Source of the DNA: Ensifer adhaerens
GTDB taxonomy: Bacteria; Pseudomonadota; Alphaproteobacteria; Rhizobiales; Rhizobiaceae
NCBI GenBank assembly: GCA_900215285.1
Contig: OCMG01000004.1
Location: 434,001 to 498,000, forward strand
Reading direction: 5' to 3'
Length of the DNA stretch: 64,000 bases
Under the pieces are notes generated by a model. The model searched no databases. It saw only the letters and a program-made list of their open reading frames with translations, and was not told the DNA's origin. Both the position numbers and the translations under genes were made by a program. Shown here one piece after another: positions 56,061 through 63,465 of the stretch. How positions within the stretch are numbered: position 1 is the stretch's first letter; each line of letters opens with the position of its first letter.

Positions 56061-56858
56061 TTACTGGCTGGTCGAGATATTGCCGGATTTGATGACCTGG
56101 ACTGCGGGCGAGCCATTGCTGCCTCCCAGCAGGTTTTCCGCCGCGGACGTGTCGGGCTCGCCCGAGTCGGCCACCGAACGGAGCGCCAGCGTCAACCGAT
56201 CCGCAATCTGTTGCGCGACCGCGATTACCTTTGCCTGATCGGGCGTGAGCTCCAGCGTCGCCGTTGAACCAACGGCGGTCTGCTTGCCGTCCGGCCCCTG
56301 CTGAAGCTGCTGGTCGATGGCAAGCACCCGGACGTTGCTCAGGATCGTTTCGGTCTGGAACGAGCTCTGCTGCGTGCCCTTGCGGACCATGATCACGTCG
56401 ACGCGGTCGTTGGGCAGGATGAAGCCGCCGGCGCTGGTGGACACGCTGATTTCCGTGGCGATCGCGCGCTTGCCGGCCGGCAGGATCGACGACATCGTGC
56501 GGTTGCTAGCGTCCACGATCTTTTCCAGGCGGACCGGTTCGTTGGCAAAGATCGGCAGCCGGACGATGGCACCGTTGAGATCGGTCATCGCCGTCTCGCG
56601 ATTCTTCCTGGTGATGAAGCCGGGAGCGATGGCAGATTCGGGCCAGGGAATCCAGGTCATGCTGTCCGAGGTCAGTCGCGAGCCGGTGGCCAGGTTGGCC
56701 TTCGCCACCAGCACATCAACAGTCGCTTCCTTGACCATGCGGGGCTGCGCCGCCTGAATCTCGACGACCCGCTGGCCACCCATATTGAGCGCCAGATAGC
56801 CGGCAAGACCGGCCGCTACTGCGGCAACGGACAAAATAATCAGACGTGCTGGTTTCAT
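56061..56858 (-). CDS. cpaB: Pilus assembly protein CpaB/RcpC
   Basis: CpaB has an SAF/AFP-like domain and aids pilus assembly and secretin function. 265 residues: N-terminal membrane anchor (residues 4-24), SAF domain with VLVAKANLATGSRLTSDSMTWIPWP and later RVDVIMVRKGTQQSSFQTETILSNVRVLAID. Start at MKPARLIILSVAA with AGGA 8 nt upstream. First gene of the cpaB-cpaC-cpaD-cpaE-cpaF-tadB-tadC transcript. Two TTAACC-containing motifs lie 59-90 bp upstream. Confidence 0.93.
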   Translation of the reverse strand: MKPARLIILSVAAVAAGLAGYLALNMGGQRVVEIQAAQPRMVKEATVDVLVAKANLATGSRLTSDSMTWIPWPESAIAPGFITRKNRETAMTDLNGAIVRLPIFANEPVRLEKIVDASNRTMSSILPAGKRAIATEISVSTSAGGFILPNDRVDVIMVRKGTQQSSFQTETILSNVRVLAIDQQLQQGPDGKQTAVGSTATLELTPDQAKVIAVAQQIADRLTLALRSVADSGEPDTSAAENLLGGSNGSPAVQVIKSGNISTSQ

Positions 56859-56916
56859 GATCAATTCCTGGAGAATCCAACGAAGTGTCCTCAATTGATC
56901 AGGAATTGGTGTAATT

Positions 56917-56948
56917 ATGGTTAATGAAGCTCTTAGCGCCAAGGTTAA
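56917..56948. promoter_or_regulatory. CtrA-like half-sites upstream of cpaB
   Basis: ATGGTTAA (56917-56924) and AAGGTTAA (56941-56948), the first being the reverse complement of TTAACCAT. They lie about 59-90 bp upstream of the cpaB ATG and match the motif seen before the pilin gene and the che operon. Control by CtrA is inferred. Confidence 0.45.
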
Positions 56949-57071
56949 TGCAACCTGAACCGGATCGCCCGAAAACTCGCTGACGAACCCTGCGCACAGG
57001 CATAGCTAAAAGGGCTTTTATCCTTGAAAGAGGCGAGCAGGATCGACGGCGGCGTTCGGGCTGATGGCCAG

Positions 57072-57584
57072 TCAAATGGCGCTGTGAAGCACCCATTGCA
57101 TCAGGGGCGAGGCGGGAAAGGCGATAAAGCCACCAATGCCGATCGCAATGCCATAGGGGATCTTCTTTTCCTGCAGAAGAGGACGCGGGATGGGCAGACC
57201 AACGGCCGCAATCAGGTTGCGCTGGCTGCGGATCAGCAGGATCAGGACGGTCAGTGCGCCGCCGATCACGGCGACATCGCCCAGATAGACGATCAGGCTG
57301 TCATTGAATCCGAACCAGACGGCGCTTGCCGTGAGCACCTTGGCGTCGCCACCGCCCATCGTATTGAGCGCGAAGAGAACAAACACCACGGCAAAGACGG
57401 CAACCCCCGCCAGCAGATGCCAGCCGATGTCGACAAGGCTCAACCCTGCAAGCGGCGCCACGATGACAAAAGCAGCCAGAAGGATCACCGACACGCGGTT
57501 CGGGATCGTCATCGTGAACAGGTCGGAAAAGGCCGCAACGGCCATGCAGAGCGGGAAGATGACAAGGATGGCGGCTTGGATCAT
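57072..57584 (-). CDS. cpaA: Prepilin peptidase CpaA/TadV
   Basis: Inner-membrane aspartic protease (A24) that removes the leader of Flp pilin and pseudopilins. 170 residues from MIQAAILVIFPLCM, about six membrane helices. Catalytic Asp residues: one in AFSDLFTMTIPN and one in the GGGDAKV motif (GxGD). The compact size is normal for TadV/CpaA, which lacks the methylase domain. It lies 203 bp downstream of the pilin gene, behind its terminator. Confidence 0.93.
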   Translation of the reverse strand: MIQAAILVIFPLCMAVAAFSDLFTMTIPNRVSVILLAAFVIVAPLAGLSLVDIGWHLLAGVAVFAVVFVLFALNTMGGGDAKVLTASAVWFGFNDSLIVYLGDVAVIGGALTVLILLIRSQRNLIAAVGLPIPRPLLQEKKIPYGIAIGIGGFIAFPASPLMQWVLHSAI

Positions 57585-57722
57585 GACCTGTCGGTTTCCT
57601 GGTGATCCGGGCTCAACAATCGACGGGAGAGTCGGGTCTGAGAAACCGGCTTTACATTCCTTTTCGGGCCGCATCCAAGGGACGCTTCAGCCGCGACAGG
57701 GCCAGTGTGCAACAGACCACTT

Positions 57723-57763
57723 AAAAATATACAAATCTGCCTTCGTCTCCGAAGGCAGATTTG
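57723..57763 (-). terminator. Strong terminator after the Flp pilin gene
   Basis: A 14-bp perfect stem, CAAATCTGCCTTCG at 57732-57745 pairing with CGAAGGCAGATTTG at 57750-57763, with a 4-base loop, followed on the minus strand by TATATTTTTAA. It should separate the abundant pilin message from cpaA and the cpaB operon. Confidence 0.9.
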
Positions 57764-57787
57764 AAGTCGTATGATCCGTGGATCAGA

Positions 57788-57961
57788 TTACTGGCCGGTG
57801 GAAATGTTGCCAGCGATTGCGACGAACTTGTTGTTCAGTGCGCCGCCGAGGGACTTTGCGCCGGTGATGATTGCAACGCCGATGAGGGCAGCGATCAGGC
57901 CGTATTCGATGGCGGTTGCACCAGATTCGTCTTTCATAAGACGGGTAAGAAGCTTGGTCAT
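57788..57961 (-). CDS. pilA: Flp-type major pilin
   Basis: 57-residue prepilin. Leader MTKLLTRLMKDESG, cut after Gly-14, then ATAIEYGLIAALIGVAI with the Glu at +5 typical of Flp pilins; the rest forms the hydrophobic helix and a short tail (NISTGQ). Start chosen at MTKLLTRLMKDE with AGGAGA 6 nt upstream. A perfect TTAA-N7-TTAA box lies 115-129 bp upstream, and a strong terminator follows. Subunit of the Tad pilus used for surface attachment. Confidence 0.93.
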   Translation of the reverse strand: MTKLLTRLMKDESGATAIEYGLIAALIGVAIITGAKSLGGALNNKFVAIAGNISTGQ

Positions 57962-58075
57962 TAGGGTCTCCTGAGTCACATCTTTTAAAAATTTCGGCAG
58001 TACCGCCAACCGTTCCCGTTGATCGGATACCACGAGACTATCCGGGCTTCCTTGAAATCGACTTAAGAGTTATGC

Positions 58076-58090
58076 TTAATAGCAGGTTAA
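58076..58090. promoter_or_regulatory. Perfect CtrA-type box upstream of pilA
   Basis: TTAA (58076-58079), 7 bases, TTAA (58087-58090), a perfect match to the alphaproteobacterial CtrA consensus TTAA-N7-TTAA. It is 115-129 bp upstream of the pilA ATG; a further TTAA lies at 58063-58066. In Caulobacter, pilA is a direct CtrA target. Confidence 0.6.
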
Positions 58091-58347
58091 AGATCACTTG
58101 CGGGGCACTTGGTAAATAGTCTGCGAATTGATTTCAAACAATTTTCAATATTACACTCGACCTTCCCTGCGCCACAGCAGCCTATCCGCACACAATATTT
58201 CCTTTACAGATAAACATACTGCGGAGTAGATGGCGGCAGCAAGGTGACTGATGTTGTACATGGCGCCTTCCGCGGCCGAGCATCATTCTGAGACAGCAGG
58301 AAATCATGACGCCTGCACGGACAGATCCGGGCGATAACTCTTCATGC

Positions 58348-58362
58348 TTAACGCGAATTTTA
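58348..58362. promoter_or_regulatory. Imperfect CtrA-type box before the CpaC-N-like gene
   Basis: TTAA (58348-58351), 7 bases, TTTA (58359-58362), one mismatch to the consensus, 40-54 bp upstream of the ATG at 58402. Lower certainty than the pilA box. Confidence 0.35.
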
Positions 58363-58401
58363 CGTTTGCAGATGAAAGTGTCTCAAAATCCATGTCGGGA
58401 C

Positions 58402-58869
58402 ATGAACATGCCTGTTTTGAAATTCTCGCTTAAGATGAAGATGATTGCTGCGGGTGTTGTTGCGCTCCTGACGTCCGTGAACGCGGTTGCCGCGGCAGAC
58501 CAGAATGACGACCTGATCCGTGTCTTCATGAATCATGCCCGCGTCCTCAAGCTTGATCGCCCCGTGGCCAAGGTCATCATCGGGAACTCCGACGTGGCAG
58601 ACGCGACAGTTGCCGATTCCAAGACGATCGTGCTGACGGGTCGCAGCTTCGGGACCACCAATCTCGTGCTTCTCGATTCGAATGGCAGCGCCATCCTGGA
58701 CGAACGGGTTCTTGTGTCCATTGACGAGGGAAACACGGTTCGCGTGTTCCGGCAGACCGAGCGCAGCGTCTATTCCTGCACGCCGAACTGCGAGATGAAC
58801 TCGGTTCCGTCCGGCTCCGCCGCGGCCCCGACTGCGGCTGCCGCGCCTTCGACCTCGATGGCACAGTAA
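58402..58869 (+). CDS. Secreted stand-alone pilus-formation (CpaC-N-like) protein
   Basis: 155-residue protein from MNMPVLKFSLKMKM: signal peptide to about Ala-32, then a single domain (about 36-118) resembling the N-terminal pilus-formation domain of the CpaC secretin encoded at 54443-56041 (LDRPVAKVIIGNSDVADATVADSKTIVLTGRSFGTTNLVLLD against the CpaC version). A C-terminal tail has two Cys (126 and 130) and an Ala/Pro-rich end. It precedes two TadE-type genes on the same strand and diverges from pilA. Function unknown; a role as accessory ring at the secretin is inference. Confidence 0.85.
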   Translation: MNMPVLKFSLKMKMIAAGVVALLTSVNAVAAADQNDDLIRVFMNHARVLKLDRPVAKVIIGNSDVADATVADSKTIVLTGRSFGTTNLVLLDSNGSAILDERVLVSIDEGNTVRVFRQTERSVYSCTPNCEMNSVPSGSAAAPTAAAAPSTSMAQ

Positions 58870-58978
58870 CAACGCTCCGGCCAGAATCGTCTGGCAGGGA
58901 CAACCGGCGCATTCCTTCTGGAGTGTCCAGCCGCGCGATCCATGGATCGTTTGACGAGCGAGAAGCGGGAGTGGGGCA

Positions 58979-59593
58979 TTGGCCACCGAAGGAAAGGCAA
59001 AGCGGACAACAGGACTGCGCCGGCTTTTCAAGTCCAGCGAAGGCGCAACCGCAATCGAATTCGCGATCCTGGCTATTCCCTTCATGATGATTGTCTTCGC
59101 AACGTTCGAGACTTTCATCGCCTTTACCGGCGAACAGCTGGTATCAAACGCCGTCGACACGATGGCCCGCAAGATTCGGACGGGTCAGATCACCTTCGGG
59201 CTCGGACGCACGACGGACCGGGACAGGACACAGTTCCGACAGGATTTCTGCAATCAGATTTCCATCATGATCACCTGCTCCCAGACCGAGGCCGCCACGC
59301 CCAACAAGCTCTGGATCGACCTGCAGCAGGTCACCAATTTTTCCGACATCCCGGTCAATGTTCCACTGAAGGCCACCAATGGCGGGAAAGGCCGAGACCT
59401 GGATACCTCGCAACTGAAATACACGCCCGGCGGCGCCGGCAAGATCAACATGTTTCGCGCATATTATCGCTGGCCGATCACGACCGATCTGGTCCGCCCC
59501 TATATCTCGAACCTCCAGCCGGAAGGCGCCAGCAAGGGGTCGGAATTCCTGATCGTGGCGACCAGTGCCTTCCAGAACGAGAACTATCCGTGA
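58979..59593 (+). CDS. tadE: TadE-type pseudopilin
   Basis: 204-residue minor pilin-like protein with TTG start and GGGAG upstream. Prepilin-like cleavage region EGATAIEFAILAIPF: cut after Gly-22, Glu at +5, then a hydrophobic helix (about 24-44). The soluble part has two Cys (in DFCNQISIMITCSQ). Probably processed by CpaA. Overlaps the next gene by 4 bp. Confidence 0.88.
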   Translation: MATEGKAKRTTGLRRLFKSSEGATAIEFAILAIPFMMIVFATFETFIAFTGEQLVSNAVDTMARKIRTGQITFGLGRTTDRDRTQFRQDFCNQISIMITCSQTEAATPNKLWIDLQQVTNFSDIPVNVPLKATNGGKGRDLDTSQLKYTPGGAGKINMFRAYYRWPITTDLVRPYISNLQPEGASKGSEFLIVATSAFQNENYP

Positions 59594-60198
59594 GCGTCCC
59601 CGTCCTGATCGAAAAACTGAAGATGCGGGCGCGCAGGGCCTCGAAGCCTCTTGCATGCCTGTCTCGTCTTCTGACGTCGAAAGACGGTGTCGGCGCAGTC
59701 GAATTTGCACTCATCGTGCCCATTCTCCTGATCATCTACCTGATGTCGTTTGAAATCACGGTCGCGATCAGCATCACGCGCAAGGTGACGCATGCCTCTT
59801 CGGATATCGCCGATCTGGTGACCCAAAAATCGAGCGTCGACAAGGCTTACCTGTCGACCATGCCGAACGTCGCCCGCGCAACCCTCGCACCCTATTCGTC
59901 AAACGGCCTGTCGTTGAAGATCAGCGGCATTGCCATCGACGCTGCGTCCGTTGCCCGAATTGCATGGTCATGGCAGTCGACGGGCGGCGCGCCTTACGCC
60001 GTCGGTTCGACGACCAACATCCCCTCCGACCTCGCCATGCCAAATTCCTTCGTGGTTCGGTCGGAACTCAGTCTTCCCTATTCGCTGCTTCTCTATCTAC
60101 CCGGCATGAGCGGCACGCAAACGCAGAGCTTCACCATCAAGAAAGACTTCTATTACCGCCAGCGCGTCGGCAACAGCATCACCTGCTCCGACTGCTAG
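59590..60198 (+). CDS. TadE/TadF-like pseudopilin
   Basis: 202-residue pilin-like protein with a GTG start overlapping the tadE stop. Prepilin motif KDGVGAVEFALIVPILLIIY: cut after Gly-33, Glu at +5, hydrophobic helix about 38-58. The C-terminus ends with ITCSDC, two Cys near the end. No third TadG-like gene follows, so the minor pilin set looks reduced to two. Confidence 0.85.
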   Translation: MSVPVLIEKLKMRARRASKPLACLSRLLTSKDGVGAVEFALIVPILLIIYLMSFEITVAISITRKVTHASSDIADLVTQKSSVDKAYLSTMPNVARATLAPYSSNGLSLKISGIAIDAASVARIAWSWQSTGGAPYAVGSTTNIPSDLAMPNSFVVRSELSLPYSLLLYLPGMSGTQTQSFTIKKDFYYRQRVGNSITCSDC

Positions 60199-60405
60199 GA
60201 TCGATCTGTTCGAACCGGCGATTTTTCTGGTCTTGGACTGCTTCAGGCACTACAAGACTCCTCATCTCGTTTGGCGAGCAAGACAGCTATCACGTGGTGC
60301 AATCTCCGGCCCTTGGAAAGCCTGAGAGCCTTTCAGCACCCGTCCGTCGCGCGTATTTCCGGTGCAAACACGATAGCCAGAAGCGCACTTGCTCTTTATT
60401 TAACT

Positions 60406-60438
60406 GCAATTCCGGGCGAAAACGCTGTCTGAAATTGC
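60406..60438. repeat. Degenerate intergenic palindromic repeat, copy 4
   Basis: A 33-bp shortened relative of the repeat family: GCAATTCCGGGCGAAAAC then TGAAATTGC. It ends 18 bp before the deoB ATG, so it falls into the leader of the deoB message. Confidence 0.5.
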
Positions 60439-60456
60439 ACTTGATGTCTGGTGGCC

Positions 60457-61677
60457 ATGGCACGCGCATTCCTGTTCGTACTCGATTCCTTCGGCGTCGG
60501 CGGCGCGCCCGACGCGGAGATCTATGGGGATCTCGGCGCCGATACGCTCGGCCACATTGCCGAATTCTGCGCCCATGGTTGCGCGGACCGCGCCGGGCTG
60601 CGGGATGGACCGCTCGAACTGCCCAATCTTTCGCTTTTCGGCTTGCTGCATGCCGCCAAGGCCGCGACTGGCAAGTTTCCAAAGGGCATGCCCGTGCCTG
60701 AAAAGACCTATGGCATCCGGGGCGCCGCCAGCGAAATCTCGCGCGGCAAGGATACGCCGTCGGGACATTGGGAAATTGCCGGCACACCGGTGATGTTCGA
60801 CTGGGGTTATTTTCCCGCCGAGGGAGATGCCTTTCCCGAGAAGCTGGTCAACCGGATCTGCAAGGCAGCCGAGCTTCCCGGCATCCTCGGCAATTGCCAT
60901 GCCTCTGGGACGGACATCATCAAGCGGCTGGGCGAAGAGCATATCCGCACGGGCAAGCCGATCTGCTACACATCCTCCGACTCCGTCTTCCAGATCGCCG
61001 CCCACGAGACGCATTTCGGCCTCGAGAGGCTGCTGAGCCTCTGCGAAACCGTGCGCAAGCTAGTGGACGACTACAATATCGGACGCGTGATCGCCCGCCC
61101 CTTTGTCGGTGAAACGGCAGAGACCTTCGAGCGCACCGGAAACCGCCGCGACTATTCTGTCCTGCCGCCCGAGCCGACACTGCTCGACAGACTGAAGAAT
61201 GCGGGCCGGAACGTCCACGCCATTGGCAAAATTGCAGACATCTTCGCCCATCAGGGCGTGTCCCAGCTCTGGAAGGCGAGCGGCAATTCAGCCCTCTTCG
61301 ATGCGACGCTGGAGGCCATGGACGAGGCCGGCGACGGCGACCTTGTCTTCACGAATTTCGTCGACTTCGACATGCTTTACGGCCATCGCCGCGATGTCGC
61401 GGGCTATGCCGCAGCGCTTGAAGAATTCGACCGCCGCCTGCCAGAGATCAACCGCAAGCTCCAGCGCGGAGACATGGTGATCATCACCGCCGACCACGGC
61501 TGCGATCCGACATGGCGCGGCTCCGACCATACCCGCGAGCGGGTTCCGGTTCTGGCCTACGGTCCCGGGATCAAGGCGCGCGAAGTGGGTGTTCTGCCAA
61601 CCTATGCCGATATCGGCGAGAGCATCGCGGCCCATCTGGGCATCGAACCTGGACGTCATGGACGGAGCTTCCTGTGA
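60457..61677 (+). CDS. deoB: Phosphopentomutase
   Basis: Converts ribose 1-phosphate/deoxyribose 1-phosphate to the 5-phosphates in nucleoside catabolism. 406 residues from [16 protein letters not shown]. Alkaline-phosphatase superfamily metal ligands: Asp-10 in VLDSFGVGG and the C-terminal [17 protein letters not shown]; middle cap domain with [15 protein letters not shown] 6 bases earlier is possible. Overlaps the next gene by 4 bp. Confidence 0.95.
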   Translation: MARAFLFVLDSFGVGGAPDAEIYGDLGADTLGHIAEFCAHGCADRAGLRDGPLELPNLSLFGLLHAAKAATGKFPKGMPVPEKTYGIRGAASEISRGKDTPSGHWEIAGTPVMFDWGYFPAEGDAFPEKLVNRICKAAELPGILGNCHASGTDIIKRLGEEHIRTGKPICYTSSDSVFQIAAHETHFGLERLLSLCETVRKLVDDYNIGRVIARPFVGETAETFERTGNRRDYSVLPPEPTLLDRLKNAGRNVHAIGKIADIFAHQGVSQLWKASGNSALFDATLEAMDEAGDGDLVFTNFVDFDMLYGHRRDVAGYAAALEEFDRRLPEINRKLQRGDMVIITADHGCDPTWRGSDHTRERVPVLAYGPGIKAREVGVLPTYADIGESIAAHLGIEPGRHGRSFL

Positions 61678-62642
61678 CATCCGCTTTGAAGAAGGCCGAA
61701 CTGCACCTGCATCTGGAAGCCGGCGCGCCGATTTCGCTGGTGCTTTCGCAAGCCCGGCAATATGGCGCCGACATGTCGGCCTATATTCGCGATGGCGCCT
61801 ATGTCTGGCACGACTTCACGACGTTCATTCACTGCTATGACGCGGCCGCCGCACTCTTCAAGTCGGAAGAGGATTTCGCGCTGCTGGCTGAAACCTATCT
61901 GACTGAAATCGCGGGTGCGGGCGCCATTTATGGCGAACTCTTCGTCTCGCCGGACCACGGTGTTTCGGCCGGTCTTTCCGCACGTGCCTACATTGCCGGC
62001 ATTTCCGAAGGCATGAAGCGGGCGAAAGCCAGGACCGGCATCGAGAGCCGCATGGTGGTCATCGGCGTCCGGCATCTGGGCGCAGAGCGCGTCGAAGCGG
62101 CTGCCAGGTTCGCGGCGGAACGACCTGATCCGTTGATCACCGGCTTCAACATGGCCGGCGAGGAGCGTTTCGGCAAGGTTGCCGATTTCACCCGCGCCTT
62201 CGACATTGCCCGCGACGCCGGGCTTGGCATCACCATCCATGCAGGCGAGTTGGCGGGCGCCGAAAGCGTGCGCGACGCCATTGATCTCGTGCGCCCGGCC
62301 CGCATCGGGCACGGCGTGCGCGCCGTCGAGGACATGGATCTCGTGCGGCGCATCGCCGATCTCGGCATCGTGCTGGAAGTCTGCCCGGGTTCCAATATCG
62401 CACTCGAGGTCTTTCCGGATTTCGAAAGCCACCCTCTGAAGACCTTCTTCGACATGGGGGTAAAGGTGACGCTGAACTCGGATGATCCGCCCTTCTTCCA
62501 CACATCGCTCGCCAAGGAATATGAAATCGCCAGCTCGCGCATGGGCTTTTCCGATGCCGACCTGAACCGCATGACCCGAACGGCCATCGAAGCGGCCTTT
62601 GTCGACGATGCGACGCGGGCGCGTCTTCTTGCAATGATTTGA
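61674..62642 (+). CDS. add: Adenosine deaminase-family protein
   Basis: Zn-dependent deaminase that turns adenosine into inosine, or a related substrate such as adenine. 322 residues with a GTG start overlapping the deoB stop. Metal and active-site motifs: [10 protein letters not shown] (His-11, His-13), [10 protein letters not shown] (His and Glu), [25 protein letters not shown] and [10 protein letters not shown] (Asp pair). Placement in a deoB-add-upp set suggests purine/pyrimidine salvage. Adenine deaminases of the same family cannot be fully excluded. Confidence 0.88.
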   Translation: MTSALKKAELHLHLEAGAPISLVLSQARQYGADMSAYIRDGAYVWHDFTTFIHCYDAAAALFKSEEDFALLAETYLTEIAGAGAIYGELFVSPDHGVSAGLSARAYIAGISEGMKRAKARTGIESRMVVIGVRHLGAERVEAAARFAAERPDPLITGFNMAGEERFGKVADFTRAFDIARDAGLGITIHAGELAGAESVRDAIDLVRPARIGHGVRAVEDMDLVRRIADLGIVLEVCPGSNIALEVFPDFESHPLKTFFDMGVKVTLNSDDPPFFHTSLAKEYEIASSRMGFSDADLNRMTRTAIEAAFVDDATRARLLAMI

Positions 62643-62656
62643 GGATTAACCCCCCT

Positions 62657-62677
62657 CGCGAAGACGCGCGTCTTGCG
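62657..62677. repeat. Dyad after the adenosine deaminase gene
   Basis: A 14-bp perfect palindrome AAGACGCGCGTCTT (62661-62674) with CGC/GCG flanks offset by one base, 14 bp after the add stop. Could be a hairpin that ends the deoB-add transcript, but no T run follows. Confidence 0.4.
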
Positions 62678-62716
62678 GGAACCGGGCATTCCGCTAAGAC
62701 TATTGCATATCCTTGT

Positions 62717-62760
62717 GCAATTCCGGACGGAAAACCGGTTTCCACTTTTCCTGGAATTGC
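62717..62760. repeat. Rhizobial-type intergenic palindromic repeat, copy 3
   Basis: A 44-bp imperfect palindrome from GCAATTCCGGACGG to CCTGGAATTGC with AACCGGTTT in the middle. It ends 24 bp before the upp ATG. Best-preserved member of the family in this window. Confidence 0.75.
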
Positions 62761-62784
62761 TTGCGAATAGACTGGAAGGCACAG

Positions 62785-63414
62785 ATGAACGGCGTCACGG
62801 TAATTTCCCATCCCCTCGTGCAGCACAAGCTGACGATCATGCGTAAGAAGGAAACCTCGACGGCCAGCTTCCGCCGGCTGCTCAGGGAAATATCGACGCT
62901 GCTCTGCTATGAAGTCACCCGCGATCTGGAACTCACCACCGAGCGGATCGAAACGCCGCTGATGGAGATGGATGCGCCGCTGCTCGAAGGCAAGAAGCTG
63001 GTCTTCGCCTCGATCCTGCGCGCCGGCAACGGCCTTCTCGAAGGCATGCTGGAACTGGTACCCGCCGCCCGCGTCTCGCATATCGGCGTCTATCGCGACC
63101 ATGAAACGCTGCAGCCGGTCGAATATTACTTCAAGGCTCCCGGCGATCTCGATGCCCGCCTCGTCATCGTCGTTGACCCGATGCTCGCCACCGGCAATTC
63201 CTCGATTGCCGCCGTCGACAAGCTGAAGGAGCGCGGCGCAAGCAATATCCGCTTCCTCTGCCTGCTGGCCGCGCCGGAAGGCATCAAGAACTTTACCGAG
63301 GCGCATCCCGACGTGCCGGTCTTTACCGCCGCCATCGATGATCATCTCAATGAGAAGGGCTATATCGTGCCCGGTCTCGGCGATGCCGGCGACCGCATGT
63401 ATGGGACGAAGTAA
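62785..63414 (+). CDS. upp: Uracil phosphoribosyltransferase
   Basis: Forms UMP from uracil and PRPP. 209 residues from [15 protein letters not shown], normal length, with GGAAGG upstream of the start. The PRPP-binding motif is [12 protein letters not shown] at residues 129-140, and the uracil-binding C-terminus [17 protein letters not shown] is intact. Converges on the MFS gene, 51 bp apart. Confidence 0.96.
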   Translation: MNGVTVISHPLVQHKLTIMRKKETSTASFRRLLREISTLLCYEVTRDLELTTERIETPLMEMDAPLLEGKKLVFASILRAGNGLLEGMLELVPAARVSHIGVYRDHETLQPVEYYFKAPGDLDARLVIVVDPMLATGNSSIAAVDKLKERGASNIRFLCLLAAPEGIKNFTEAHPDVPVFTAAIDDHLNEKGYIVPGLGDAGDRMYGTK

Positions 63415-63465
63415 GTCGGCCAATGCATGTCGCGCTGTAGGTCATGAAAGACTGTTTCGTGTTGT

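Larger units (their letters stand above)
57962..58401. other. Divergent 440-bp region (pilA / secreted CpaC-N-like protein)
   Basis: No supported gene. It holds the promoter of the pilin gene (left) and that of the CpaC-N-like protein (right). It contains TTAA-N7-TTAA at 58076-58090 and TTAA-N7-TTTA at 58348-58362. An A/T-rich stretch between 58120 and 58230 is seen; nothing else is recognisable. Confidence 0.6.

Noticed and set aside
58942..59589. Upstream extension of the second pseudopilin frame
   Set aside because: It is the +1 shadow of tadE; the true N-terminus with prepilin motif begins at the GTG overlapping the tadE stop.
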